In this document: piece after piece, positions 25,429-34,390 of the stretch
Position numbering within the stretch: position 1 is the stretch's first letter
Layout: each line of letters starts with the position of its first letter
Assembly (NCBI GenBank): GCA_020051775.1
Contig: JAGVQJ010000084.1
Location: 1 to 61,325 of the forward strand
Reading direction: 5' to 3'
DNA length: 61,325 nucleotides
Source: Calditrichota bacterium
Lineage (GTDB): Bacteria > Electryoneota > B3-LCP
Translations under genes and position numbers: made by a program
Notes under the pieces: generated by a model
Seen by the model: only the letters and a program-made list of their open reading frames with translations
What the model was told of the DNA's origin: nothing
The model's database searches: none

Positions 25429-26871
25429 ATGGCAAAAGAGAAAATCCCGCGCCAGAAGATGCCCGAGCAGCGTCCTGAAGACCGGCGCCGCAATTTTCAG
25501 GAAGTTCCTTTCGGATATACTCCCGAACTGGCTCAGCTTGAAGCCTCCCGCTGCATCATGTGCAAAAAACCCAAGTGCATCGAAGGCTGTCCTGTAGAAA
25601 TAAACATCCCGGCGTTTGTCGCGCTCATCAAGTCCGGCGATTTCATTGGCGCTGCCAAGAAGATCAAGGAAGCCAACGCCCTGCCTGCCATCTGCGGACG
25701 CGTCTGCCCACAGGAAGAGCAATGCGAGGTCAAGTGCGTCATCGGCATCAAAAATGATCCCGTAGCTATCGGTCGCTTGGAACGTTTCGCCGCAGACTTC
25801 GAGCGGCTGAATAGCCAGATTGAGCCACCTCCTCTCCCATCCTTCACCGGTAAAAAGGCTGCCATAGTCGGGTGCGGCCCCGCCGGATTGACCGTCGCTG
25901 GGGAATTGGCGAAATTGGGTCACAAAGTGACCATCTTCGAAGCCTTGCACCAACCTGGCGGAGTGCTTATTTATGGCATCCCCGAATTCCGGTTACCCAA
26001 AGCCATCGTCGAGGCCGAAGTTGACTACGTCAAAAAATTAGGCGTAGAGATTGTTTATAATGCCGTCATCGGTCGCTTTCAGACTGTGGATGAACTGCTC
26101 TCCGAAGGATACGATTCCGTCTTCCTGGGAACCGGCGCCGGATTGCCGTATTTCATGAATATCCCCGGCGAAAACTTGAATGGAGTTTATTCGGCCAACG
26201 AATACCTGACTCGTTCCAATCTCATGAAGGCTTATCGCTTTCCCGAATACGACACCCCCATCGCCGTATCAAAAAAGGTGGCAGTTCTTGGGGGTGGCAA
26301 TGTGGCGATGGACTCGGCTCGTACCGCCTTACGGCTGGGCGCCGATGAAGTCAGTATCGTTTACCGTCGCAGTCGCACGGAAATGCCCGCTCGCGTCGAG
26401 GAAGTCCATCACGCCGAGGAGGAGGGCATTCAATTCCAGCTCCTGACCAATCCCGTGGAGATTCTGGGTGATGACCAGGGTTGGGTTAAATCTATGCGCT
26501 GCATCCGCATGGAACTGGGAGAACCGGATGCATCCGGACGGCGCCGTCCCGTTCCCTTAAAAGGATCGGAATTTGAGATGGAAGTGGATACGGTGGTTGT
26601 GTCCATCGGCAATGGCGCCAATCCCCTGGTCCCGCAAACTACACCCGGGCTGAATACTAACAAATGGGGCAACATCATTGCGGACGAAAAAACAGCCGCT
26701 ACTTCCAAACCGGGCGTCTTCGCCGGCGGCGATATCGTCATCGGAGCCGCTACGGTGATTCTGGCCATGGGCGCCGGGAAAATCGCCGCTCGCGCCATGC
26801 ACCGTTTCATGATGGGTATCCCCGAACCGTCGGAAAGCGAAGCTCAAGGTATGGCGTCATCCAAGTCGTAA
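25429..26871 (+). CDS. nfnB: NfnB-type large subunit (GltA/SudA-like NADPH oxidoreductase)
   Basis: 480 residues. N-terminal Fe-S region with CIMCKKPKCIEGCP and CGRVCPQEEQCEVKC, a FAD-binding GCGPAGLTVAGELAKLGH at about 145, and a second NAD(P)-binding loop LGGGNVAMDSARTALRLG at about 290 with the RRSRTEMPAR segment selecting NADPH. The same protein type is annotated as glutamate synthase small chain GltA or sulfide dehydrogenase SudA; adjacency to nfnA makes the bifurcating transhydrogenase NfnAB the best reading. No glutamate synthase large subunit is present. Length matches NfnB (~465-480). Confidence 0.9.
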   Translation: MAKEKIPRQKMPEQRPEDRRRNFQEVPFGYTPELAQLEASRCIMCKKPKCIEGCPVEINIPAFVALIKSGDFIGAAKKIKEANALPAICGRVCPQEEQCEVKCVIGIKNDPVAIGRLERFAADFERLNSQIEPPPLPSFTGKKAAIVGCGPAGLTVAGELAKLGHKVTIFEALHQPGGVLIYGIPEFRLPKAIVEAEVDYVKKLGVEIVYNAVIGRFQTVDELLSEGYDSVFLGTGAGLPYFMNIPGENLNGVYSANEYLTRSNLMKAYRFPEYDTPIAVSKKVAVLGGGNVAMDSARTALRLGADEVSIVYRRSRTEMPARVEEVHHAEEEGIQFQLLTNPVEILGDDQGWVKSMRCIRMELGEPDASGRRRPVPLKGSEFEMEVDTVVVSIGNGANPLVPQTTPGLNTNKWGNIIADEKTAATSKPGVFAGGDIVIGAATVILAMGAGKIAARAMHRFMMGIPEPSESEAQGMASSKS

Positions 26872-26885
26872 TGATCAAAAAACCC

Positions 26886-26914
26886 TTGACTTCCGTTATA
26901 AGTTGCAGTATATT
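26886..26914 (+). promoter_or_regulatory. Promoter of the DUF177-rpmF-plsX-fab operon
   Basis: TTGACT (26886-26891), 17-bp spacer, TATATT (26909-26914). The predicted start (26920-26922) falls 1-3 nt before the ATG of the first gene (26923), so the message would be leaderless or nearly so. Confidence 0.75.
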
Positions 26915-26922
26915 TCTGAGTT

Positions 26923-27423
26923 ATGCGCATTCCTTTAGCCGGGTTGAAGAAAGACCCGAAAACCTTTCGGCACACCGGTCCGGTTTCCGTGTATCTGGAT
27001 GACCCTGAGAGGTTTTCCGGAGACATTGATCTACAAGCCAATCTGAAGTTGGAAAGCGGCATTCTGCATCTTGCCCTGGAAGCCTTCCTGGGAGGGCATT
27101 TTATTTGCGATCGGTGCGGCACAGTTTTCGATAAACCGGTAGTGGCTCGGGAGGATTTCTTCTTCTCGCTGGGACATGGCCGCAATAGGATGAAGGATCC
27201 TGAGATGTCTGCCATTCCTCAGGGAGCTCTGGAGATTGATATCAGCCAGGAAATCCGCGATTTAGTTATGCTCAGCCTGCCCATTCAGACGCTTTGCCGG
27301 GAAGAATGTAAAGGTTTGTGCTTAATTTGCGGCGCCAACCTGAATGATGAAAAGGATCATCATCACGAAGAGGCTGCAGATCCGCGTTGGGCAGCATTGA
27401 AGAAACTTAAAGATAACGAATAA
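26923..27423 (+). CDS. yceD: DUF177 / YceD family protein
   Basis: 166 residues. The family is almost always encoded just upstream of rpmF and is implicated in 23S rRNA or ribosome large-subunit biogenesis; the exact activity is not settled. Seen: FICDRCGTVFDKPV with the first CxxC at about residues 63-66, and TLCREECKGLCLICGANLN at about 124-142, giving a zinc-binding cysteine set, with a His-rich tail (DHHHEEA). The N-terminus MRIPLAGLKKDPKTF is normal for the family, so the ATG at 26923 is probably correct in spite of lying within about 3 nt of the predicted transcription start. First gene of the fatty-acid/ribosome operon. Confidence 0.9.
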   Translation: MRIPLAGLKKDPKTFRHTGPVSVYLDDPERFSGDIDLQANLKLESGILHLALEAFLGGHFICDRCGTVFDKPVVAREDFFFSLGHGRNRMKDPEMSAIPQGALEIDISQEIRDLVMLSLPIQTLCREECKGLCLICGANLNDEKDHHHEEAADPRWAALKKLKDNE

Positions 27424-27436
27424 AACGGAGTATAGA

Positions 27437-27619
27437 GTGCCAGTCCCAAAAAGAAGACAATCCACAACCAGACGCGACAAGCGCCGCACCCATTTCAAAT
27501 TGACAGCCCCGACTCTGACAGCCTGTTCCAGTTGCGGCGAACCGGCGCTGCCTCATCACGTCTGTCCCAATTGCGGGTTTTACCGCAAGCGCAAAGTCGT
27601 CATTCCTGACGAATCGTAA
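27437..27619 (+). CDS. rpmF: Ribosomal protein L32
   Basis: 60 residues, GTG start at 27437. The opening VPKRRQSTTRRDKRRTHFK after the initiator and the zinc ribbon CSSCGEPALPHHVCPNCG (two CxxC pairs) are diagnostic of zinc-type L32 of the large ribosomal subunit. Thirteen nt after DUF177 and 86 nt before plsX. The DUF177-rpmF-plsX-fab order is conserved across many bacterial phyla. Confidence 0.97.
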   Translation: MPVPKRRQSTTRRDKRRTHFKLTAPTLTACSSCGEPALPHHVCPNCGFYRKRKVVIPDES

Positions 27620-27705
27620 GCTTCGCCAGGGAGCATAGACGATCCATCTGCTTTGGCATCATGCCAATGGCGGACAGAACGGTTTAAGCTCCGAACAACG
27701 CCAAT

Positions 27706-28755
27706 ATGCGAATCGCGCTGGACACCGTGGGAGGAAAATACGCTCCGGAAGCAGTCGTAGAGGGCGCGGCGCTGGCCTCCCGGCGCTGGGATAATCTGGA
27801 GTTTTGCCTGGTGGGTGAATCCAAGGCCTTGGCCGCTCTTTTGAATCGCTACGATGTGGATTTCTCACGATTCGTCTTTCTGGAAGGCCCCGTTTTAGTA
27901 GCCGATGCCGAAAGTCCAGTGGCAGCGTTAAAAGCCAAACCCAATGCTTCCATCCTGCGAGCTTTGGAAGCGCACCAGCAGGGCGAAGTGGATGCGGTAG
28001 TATCCGCCGGCAGCACGGGAGCACAAATTGTGGCGACCATTGAAAGCTTAGGATTATTGGAAGGGGTCAAACGGCCGGCGATCGGGAGCTACTTCCCCAC
28101 CCAAAACGGACGAACCTTTTTGATAGACGTCGGCGCCAACGCTTCGTGTCGGCCTATTCATCTCTTGCAATTCGCGGTAATGGGCGTGATTTTCAGGCAG
28201 TATCTGGAGGGTCTGCAAAATCCCCGCGTGGCGCTTATTTCCAACGGCGAGGAGAGCACCAAGGGCGGGTATGTCACTCGTGAAGCTCATGAGCTTATGT
28301 CCATCGTTCCCGATCTGAATTTCATCGGAAACATCGAAGGGAATGACCTGTACAGCGGTCGCGCCGATGTCGTCGTATGTGACGGTTTCACCGGCAATGT
28401 ACTACTGAAATTTGCAGAATCCATTCCCCAAATCGTAAGATCCTACGCTCAAGGATTGCAAAAGGAATGTGAGAATGGCCCTGCGGCGTTAGAGGCTTTA
28501 ATCCGCACGTTCGATTATCAGGAATTCGGCGGAGTACCGCTGCTGGGTGTCAACGGCGTTTCGGTCATTTGCCACGGACATTCCACCCCCAAGGCCATTG
28601 CCAATGCCATTGGGGAAGCCATAAAAATGGTGAATATGCGGGTCAACCAGCATATCAAGGATCAACTTAGCGCCATGGGGCAATGGTCAGCCACCGTCAA
28701 GACCCGGGCCTTGATCGGGCGTCTGCGCCGCCGCTCCGCGGGGGACAAATCTTGA
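27706..28755 (+). CDS. plsX: Phosphate acyltransferase PlsX
   Basis: 349 residues. Converts acyl-ACP to acyl phosphate for phospholipid synthesis. Typical segments: MRIALDTVGG..APEAVVEGA at the start, SAGSTGA at about 104, RPAIGSYFPT, VALISNGEESTKG, FIGNIEGNDL and VVVCDGFTGNVLLKFAES. Odd: the normally invariant GGDxAP near the N-terminus reads GGKYAP here, replacing Asp with Lys. Its final codons overlap the proposed TTG start of fabH. Activity is probably kept because all later motifs are intact. Confidence 0.94.
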   Translation: MRIALDTVGGKYAPEAVVEGAALASRRWDNLEFCLVGESKALAALLNRYDVDFSRFVFLEGPVLVADAESPVAALKAKPNASILRALEAHQQGEVDAVVSAGSTGAQIVATIESLGLLEGVKRPAIGSYFPTQNGRTFLIDVGANASCRPIHLLQFAVMGVIFRQYLEGLQNPRVALISNGEESTKGGYVTREAHELMSIVPDLNFIGNIEGNDLYSGRADVVVCDGFTGNVLLKFAESIPQIVRSYAQGLQKECENGPAALEALIRTFDYQEFGGVPLLGVNGVSVICHGHSTPKAIANAIGEAIKMVNMRVNQHIKDQLSAMGQWSATVKTRALIGRLRRRSAGDKS

Positions 28756-29735
28756 AGCCTTCCTCCATGATAGTCGGCACCGGGCACAGTGTACCGGCGC
28801 GCGTGCTGACCAATGCCGATTTGGAAAAGATTGTGGATACCTCCAATGAGTGGATCGTGGAACGCACGGGCATTCGCGAGAGACACATCAAGGAACCCGG
28901 GGAAAAAACTTCCGACTTCTGCTATAATGCCGCTGTCGAGGCATTGGGTGAAGCCGGGATTGCTCCCCAGGATCTGGACTTGATCATCATCGGCACAGTG
29001 TCCGGAGACATGCCCACCCCTTCTACGGCCATCTTCGTGCAGGCACGCCTGGGAGCTTTAAATGCGGCTGCACTGGATGTTTCCGCCGCTTGTTCCGGAT
29101 TTTTGTACGCATTGTCCTTGGCTGACGGCCTTATGGCTGCCGGCCGATATCGTCGCATTTTGGTGATTGGAGCTGAGTGTCTCTCCATCATGACAAATTG
29201 GGAAGACCGCAACACCTGTGTCCTTTTTGGCGATGGGGCTGGAGCGGTTGTGCTGGCACCCTCCGATGGGAAGCATGGTGTCCTTTCTACTTATCTGGGC
29301 GCTGATGGCCGGCTGGCGGAACTGCTCTGGTGTCCCGGTGGTGGTTCTCTATTTCCAGCTTCGCATGAGACCGTAGACAAGAAGATGCACAGTCTGAAAA
29401 TGGCTGGCCGCGAAGTTTTCCTGCATGCCGTCAAGGCTATGGGCGAATCCGCCGAGCGCGCGTTGGCCGCCGCTAATCTGAAAGCCTCCGACATTGATTT
29501 ACTCATCACTCACCAGGCCAATCAGCGCATTATTGACGCTACGGCCAAGCGTCTCAATTTGCCTAAAGAGAAAGTCTATGTTAATATAGATCGCTTCGGG
29601 AATACTTCTTCTGCTTCGATTCCCATCGCTTTAAATGAAGCCCGGCGCACCGGCCGTTTGAAACCTGGAATGATCTGTCTGCTGGTAACCTTCGGGGGCG
29701 GCTTCACCTGGGGATCGGCGGCGGTACAGTTCTAA
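28752..29735 (+). CDS. fabH: 3-oxoacyl-ACP synthase III (FabH)
   Basis: 327 residues from a TTG at 28752 that overlaps the plsX stop as TTGA. This start gives MKPSSMIVGTGHSVPARVLTN, as in FabH; the upstream ATG at 28683 lies 70 nt inside plsX, and the ATG at 28767 lacks a ribosome-binding site. Starts fatty-acid elongation by condensing acyl-CoA with malonyl-ACP. Catalytic triad Cys114 (SAACSGFLYA), His254 (THQANQRI) and Asn284 (GNTSSASIP) is intact. Also TNADLEKIVDTSNEWI, the family's substrate-loop region. Confidence 0.95.
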   Translation: MKPSSMIVGTGHSVPARVLTNADLEKIVDTSNEWIVERTGIRERHIKEPGEKTSDFCYNAAVEALGEAGIAPQDLDLIIIGTVSGDMPTPSTAIFVQARLGALNAAALDVSAACSGFLYALSLADGLMAAGRYRRILVIGAECLSIMTNWEDRNTCVLFGDGAGAVVLAPSDGKHGVLSTYLGADGRLAELLWCPGGGSLFPASHETVDKKMHSLKMAGREVFLHAVKAMGESAERALAAANLKASDIDLLITHQANQRIIDATAKRLNLPKEKVYVNIDRFGNTSSASIPIALNEARRTGRLKPGMICLLVTFGGGFTWGSAAVQF

Positions 29736-29747
29736 AGGTCTAAAGTC

Positions 29748-30668
29748 ATGTCGAAAATCGCATTCCTTTGCCCTGGTCAAGCGTCCCAAGTTGTGGGCAT
29801 GGGTAAAGACCTCTACGAAGCTTTTCCTCAAGCAAAATTGCGTTTCGCGCAAGCTGATGAGGTGATGGGCAAAGCCCTATCGCGCGTTTGTTTCGAGGGG
29901 CCGGAAACGTTGCTGAGGCAGACTCGGTTTACGCAACCCGCCCTGTTCGTGCACAGCGCGGTGGTGGCGGATCTGCTGGCGGAACGGGAGATCAAACCAG
30001 ATATGGCCGCCGGGCACAGCCTGGGTGAATATTCCGCGTTGTATGCCGCAGGGGCAGTAGCATTCGAGGCCGCCCTTAAAGTGGTCAAGGTACGTGGGCA
30101 GGGGATGCAAATGGCGGGCGAAGCCAATCCTGGAACGATGGCCGCGGTGATGGGGTTAGAAGAGGCGCAGATCCGGGAAGTCTGCCGGGTGGCCGCAAAC
30201 GTCGGAGTCGTGCAGCCGGCCAATTTCAATTCCCCCGATCAGGTGGTCATTTCCGGTAGTGTCCTCGGTGTTCGCAAAGCTATGGAACTGGCCAAAGAGG
30301 CCGGGGCCAAACTGGTCAAAGAGCTGGTGGTATCAGGAGCTTTCCATTCGCCGCTGATGGAACCGGCACGGGAATCCCTCTTCGCCGCTCTGGATGAGTT
30401 GTTCATCCGCACTCCTCTTTGCCCGGTTTACGCTAACGTCAGCGCCGCTTCGGTAACTGGTCCGGAACAGATTCGCAGTTTGCTGAAAGACCAGCTCTTA
30501 TCGCCCGTGTTGTGGGCGCAGTCTATGGCTGCTATGCTTGCCGCCGGCGCCACCAAATTCATCGAAGTCGGCCCTGGCAATGTGCTGACCGGTCTCCTGA
30601 AGCGCATTGACAAAAACGCCTCCGGGTTAGCCGCAGGTACGGTCGGGGATCTGGAAAAATTGCCATAA
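29748..30668 (+). CDS. fabD: Malonyl-CoA:ACP transacylase (FabD)
   Basis: 306 residues. Loads malonyl groups on ACP. N-terminal FLCPGQASQVVGMG, nucleophile Ser91 in AGHSLGEYSAL, and His200 in GAFHSPLMEPAR are all in place. Twelve nt after fabH. In most bacteria fabG follows here; in this genome acpP follows instead, after 43 nt. Confidence 0.96.
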   Translation: MSKIAFLCPGQASQVVGMGKDLYEAFPQAKLRFAQADEVMGKALSRVCFEGPETLLRQTRFTQPALFVHSAVVADLLAEREIKPDMAAGHSLGEYSALYAAGAVAFEAALKVVKVRGQGMQMAGEANPGTMAAVMGLEEAQIREVCRVAANVGVVQPANFNSPDQVVISGSVLGVRKAMELAKEAGAKLVKELVVSGAFHSPLMEPARESLFAALDELFIRTPLCPVYANVSAASVTGPEQIRSLLKDQLLSPVLWAQSMAAMLAAGATKFIEVGPGNVLTGLLKRIDKNASGLAAGTVGDLEKLP

Positions 30669-30682
30669 TACAATCCTATAAT
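30652..30682 (+). promoter_or_regulatory. Possible internal promoter before acpP
   Basis: Perfect TATAAT at 30677-30682 with TGGAAA (30652-30657, four of six -35 matches) at a long 19-bp spacing. It could supply the high acpP expression that fatty-acid synthesis needs. Confidence 0.3.
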
Positions 30683-30711
30683 ATTTCTTCTCTTTAAAAA
30701 AGGAGTCAACC

Positions 30712-30945
30712 ATGGCACTTGAAGACAAAGTCAAGGAAATCATCGTCAACGAGCTGGGTGTGGATCCCGCCGAAGTTGTCCCGGAAGCTTCATTCATCAA
30801 CGATCTGGGCGCTGATTCACTCGGCACCGTAGAGCTGGTGCTGGCTTTCGAGAAGGAATTCGGAATCGAAATTCCAGAAGAAGACGCCGAAAAGCTGACC
30901 AGCGTCGGAGACGCTATCAATTACCTGAAAGAACGCGTGAAGTAA
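30712..30945 (+). CDS. acpP: Acyl carrier protein
   Basis: 77 residues, strongly acidic. The phosphopantetheine attachment site is Ser36 in [11 protein letters not shown]. Carries growing acyl chains for FabH, FabF, FabL and PlsX. The ATG is preceded by AAAAAAGGAG, the best ribosome-binding site in the operon, in keeping with high abundance. A possible extra promoter lies at 30652-30682. Confidence 0.98.
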   Translation: MALEDKVKEIIVNELGVDPAEVVPEASFINDLGADSLGTVELVLAFEKEFGIEIPEEDAEKLTSVGDAINYLKERVK

Positions 30946-30974
30946 TCGCCACCCAAAATTATCCTGGATGTGCC

Positions 30975-32216
30975 ATGAAAAACCGGGTCGTTATCACGGG
31001 GATGGGGGTCGTCACTCCTATCGGTAACAATGTTGCTGAATTCTGGGAAGGATTGACTTCGGGGCGTAGCGGCGCTGGGCCGATTACCCACTTCGATCAT
31101 TCTCAACATGCTACTCATTTCGCTTGCGAATTGAAGGGCTTCAAAGTGGAAGATTATATTCCTCTGCGCGAAGCCAAACGCATGGATCCTTTCTGCCATT
31201 ACGCCATTGCCGCCGCCGATCAGGCCTTGAAAGACTCTAAGATTGACCTGGAGCAGGTGGATCGCAATCGTTGCGGCATCGTGATCGGATCTGGGATTGG
31301 GGGCATCGCCATTTTCGAAGCCCAGGTTCGGGAACATGATCAGGGCGGGCCGCGGCGCATCAGCCCGTTTTTCATCCCTACCATGATTTCCGACATCGCT
31401 GCCGGCCACATTTCTATGAAGCACAAATTGAAAGGCATCAACTATTCCGTGACCTCTGCTTGTGCCACCGGCAGTCATGCCATCGGCATCGCCATGCGGC
31501 ACCTGCAATATGGCGACGCTGACCTGATTCTGGCCGGTGGCGCCGAAGGCGCCATCACGTCGCTGGGGTTAGGTGGTTTCAACGCCATGAAAGCGCTCTC
31601 CACCCGTAATGACGATCCCGCTCGCGCCAGTCGTCCCTTTGATTTGGACCGTGACGGCTTTGTCATGGGCGAAGGCGCTGGAGTTTTAGCGCTGGAAACA
31701 CTGGATCATGCCAGGCGGCGCGGCGCCCGCATTCTGGCGGAAGTCAAAGGCTTGGGATTTACCGCCGACGCACACCATATCACCGCGCCCGCTCCGGAAG
31801 GCGAAGGTGCGGTCAGAGCCATGCGCATGGCGCTTAATGATGCCGAACTGAATTATCAAGACGTGGATTATGTCAATGCCCACGGAACGTCCACAGAGTA
31901 CAATGATAAAACCGAAACGCAAGCGATTAAAACCGTCTTCGGCGAGCATGTGCACAAGTTGAACGTCAGCTCCACCAAATCCATGACCGGGCATCTTTTA
32001 GGCGCTGCCGGCGCGGTCGAATCTGCCATCTGTGTCCTGGCCATTCTGAATGGCGTCATTCCACCGACGATCAATTACACTACGCCAGATCCCGAGTGCG
32101 ATCTGAACGTCACACCCAATCGGCCGGTGGAACGCAAAGTGCGCGTGACATTGAACAATGCTTTCGGCTTCGGCGGCCACAATGCCTGTCTGATTATATC
32201 TGCTTTCCAGGAGTAG
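30975..32216 (+). CDS. fabF: 3-oxoacyl-ACP synthase II (FabF)
   Basis: 413 residues. Elongating condensing enzyme. Catalytic Cys163 (TSACATGSHA), His303 (NAHGTSTEYND) and His340 (KSMTGHLLGAAG) fall at the same residue numbers as in E. coli FabF. N-terminal RVVITGMGVVTPIG and C-terminal NAFGFGGHNA are standard. Starts 29 nt after acpP and is followed by rnc after 13 nt, the classical acpP-fabF-rnc order. Confidence 0.97.
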   Translation: MKNRVVITGMGVVTPIGNNVAEFWEGLTSGRSGAGPITHFDHSQHATHFACELKGFKVEDYIPLREAKRMDPFCHYAIAAADQALKDSKIDLEQVDRNRCGIVIGSGIGGIAIFEAQVREHDQGGPRRISPFFIPTMISDIAAGHISMKHKLKGINYSVTSACATGSHAIGIAMRHLQYGDADLILAGGAEGAITSLGLGGFNAMKALSTRNDDPARASRPFDLDRDGFVMGEGAGVLALETLDHARRRGARILAEVKGLGFTADAHHITAPAPEGEGAVRAMRMALNDAELNYQDVDYVNAHGTSTEYNDKTETQAIKTVFGEHVHKLNVSSTKSMTGHLLGAAGAVESAICVLAILNGVIPPTINYTTPDPECDLNVTPNRPVERKVRVTLNNAFGFGGHNACLIISAFQE

Positions 32217-32229
32217 CTTCGCCATTAAC

Positions 32230-33015
32230 GTGTCACATCGGTTCGAGTGGAATCCACCCCTGATTCTCGGTTGGTTTCGTTGGAAAAAAGCGAAAACAGC
32301 GCCGCATTTACGCAGGAAATTGCGCGAATTGGAGCGGCACCTTAATTATCGCTTCCGACGCCCTGAGCTGCTTATAACCGCGCTGAAACACCGCTCCTAT
32401 CTGGATGGTGTCGGCGAAGACCGTCATCTTTCCAATGAGAGGCTGGAATTTCTGGGAGACGCCGTGCTCGACATGGTTGTCTCCGATTATTTTTACCGCC
32501 TTCGACCCTTTGACGAAGAGGGGGCGCTAACCAATATCAAATCCGTCATCGTGAGTGGTTCGGTGTTGACAGAGCAGGCCCGTAAACTTCAACTGGGCCG
32601 TTACCTGCTGTTAAGCCACAATGAGGCCAATAACGGGGGTCGAAATCGCGGCTCCATATTGGAAGATACCTTCGAAGCTCTGGTTGGCGCCCTCTATCTG
32701 GATGGCGGGGTGGAACCCTCGCGGCGGTTCATCCATCGGTTCCTCTTGCGCGACGCTGAACATATCTTGAAAGCCCGCTCCTGGAAGAATTACAAGAGCA
32801 TGCTGTTAGAATACGCCCAGAGCCAGGGAAAGGAACCACCAGTCTACACGGTGTTGGAGGAGATTGGCCCTGATCACGACAAAATGTATTTGGTGGAGGT
32901 ACGTTTTGGCAACGGCGAAGTTTTAGGTTCCGGTTCTGGTCGATCCAAGAAACAGGCGGAGCAGCGGGCGGCGGAAGAGGGAGTGAAGAAAGTAACCACA
33001 CCAGAAGGTGGTTGA
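32230..33015 (+). CDS. rnc: Ribonuclease III
   Basis: 261 residues, GTG start at 32230. Cleaves double-stranded RNA in rRNA and mRNA processing. The catalytic signature NERLEFLGDAVLDMVV is at about residues 72-87, with the second acidic patch ILEDTFEALVGALYLDGG. The double-stranded RNA-binding domain occupies the last ~75 residues (YKSMLLEYAQSQGKEPPVY ... KKQAEQRAAEEGVKK). A basic N-terminal extension of about 35 residues precedes the core; another start may exist. The many RNA hairpins predicted in this genome would be natural substrates (inference). Confidence 0.95.
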   Translation: MSHRFEWNPPLILGWFRWKKAKTAPHLRRKLRELERHLNYRFRRPELLITALKHRSYLDGVGEDRHLSNERLEFLGDAVLDMVVSDYFYRLRPFDEEGALTNIKSVIVSGSVLTEQARKLQLGRYLLLSHNEANNGGRNRGSILEDTFEALVGALYLDGGVEPSRRFIHRFLLRDAEHILKARSWKNYKSMLLEYAQSQGKEPPVYTVLEEIGPDHDKMYLVEVRFGNGEVLGSGSGRSKKQAEQRAAEEGVKKVTTPEGG

Positions 33016-33032
33016 AACTGGAGGATTCAGCA

Positions 33033-34343
33033 ATGAAACTGTTAATAAAAATTTTACTCCCCGTTCTTGTACCCATTCTGTTTTTCCTTCTGGTGGAATT
33101 ACTACTTGCCGGTGTCAATTTGGTTTTTCCCTGGGATAATTTAATCACACGTGTAGGACGCACGCACAGTAATTTCATCGCACAAGTAGAATTTGAAACT
33201 CCCGACGATTTTTTACGGGATCCGGACATCTTTTGGGTACGCCAACCATTGCGCGGTGGTAATTCTGGGTTTCACACCAACAGTAGAGGATTTCGCGGCC
33301 CGGAATTCACCCCGCAGAAACCACCAGATATCTTAAGAATAATTTGTATTGGAAATTCCTGCACGTTTGGTTCCTGGGTCGAAAATTATTCCGCCCTCTA
33401 TCCTTCGCGACTCAGCACCCATTTGCGCGATAGCAATCCGGGGAAAAAGATCGAGGTAATCAACGCCGGGGTGGAGGGATACACCATTTATCAAATGCTA
33501 CAATATTGGCGTAAAATTATCAAACCTCTGCACCCTGATATTATTACGATTTACGCCGGGATTAATGACGTCATCTACACTCCATTTAAAGCCGACAAGG
33601 ATATCAAAATATCTCCTGTTTCCTGCAAGCTAATAAACTATTTACTTCAATTTAGAAGCATCCATACTCTGAATGCGATCGTTAAAAGATCCGTCGCCTT
33701 ACTAAAATCAAGGGAGTTAACTACTCCTTACGATGAAAAAACAGGCCTACAGAGACGGGTTTCAGAAGTAGATTATTCGCAAATACTTTTGCAATTGATT
33801 CAGGAAGTACGTCAGGAAAAAATCAAGATAATACTTATCACTGCACCAGTAAATAACGAATTTCCACTGCATTTCAATCCCTATTATGAGATCATTCAGA
33901 AGGATCAGGAACATTGGGTAAAATGGGTATCTGATGAATTTGTGGATCCAGGCTGGATAAGGCAATTAAAGAAAGATCAAAACTACAAGGCTATGCTTGA
34001 TCAATCATTGGTTCAGATTGATCAAAAACCACGCTCGGCAATACCCTATTTCAAGGCAGCTTTCTGTTATGAAATGCTGGACGATACCATTCTCGCTTCG
34101 CATTATTATCATATATCTGATTCATTGGACGTCACCCGGCACGTCTTAAATCAATATAATCAAATCATGCGAAGTGTGGCTGAAAGTCAGGATGTCCCTT
34201 TGGTTGACTGCGCCCAATTCCTTGATCAGAATGACAATATGGAACTTTTTGTATTTGATGGTTTCCATCCCAGTGAGGAAGGGCACGGGGTTATCGCTGA
34301 ATACCTCACCGCGGTAGTTTCAGAAGTAATCGAAGATAAATAA
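33033..34343 (+). CDS. Membrane-anchored SGNH/GDSL-family hydrolase
   Basis: 436 residues from the ATG at 33033, chosen because GGAGG sits 8 nt upstream; an in-frame TTG at 33012 overlaps the rnc stop. A single N-terminal hydrophobic helix (about residues 5-28) would anchor it, with the catalytic domain outside the cytoplasm. Nucleophile Ser109 in IGNSCTFGSW (block I), GIND (block III), and Asp409/His412 in FDGFHPSEEGH (block V). SGNH enzymes remove acyl groups from glycans or lipids; the substrate is unknown. By eye distinctly more AT-rich than rnc and the downstream genes, like the methyltransferase at 17202 and the membrane phosphatase-superfamily gene at 42474, which suggests acquisition. 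Confidence 0.82.
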   Translation: MKLLIKILLPVLVPILFFLLVELLLAGVNLVFPWDNLITRVGRTHSNFIAQVEFETPDDFLRDPDIFWVRQPLRGGNSGFHTNSRGFRGPEFTPQKPPDILRIICIGNSCTFGSWVENYSALYPSRLSTHLRDSNPGKKIEVINAGVEGYTIYQMLQYWRKIIKPLHPDIITIYAGINDVIYTPFKADKDIKISPVSCKLINYLLQFRSIHTLNAIVKRSVALLKSRELTTPYDEKTGLQRRVSEVDYSQILLQLIQEVRQEKIKIILITAPVNNEFPLHFNPYYEIIQKDQEHWVKWVSDEFVDPGWIRQLKKDQNYKAMLDQSLVQIDQKPRSAIPYFKAAFCYEMLDDTILASHYYHISDSLDVTRHVLNQYNQIMRSVAESQDVPLVDCAQFLDQNDNMELFVFDGFHPSEEGHGVIAEYLTAVVSEVIEDK

Positions 34344-34390
34344 TATTTCGCCTAAATTCGTTAACTACTTAATAATACCCGGAGCCATTA

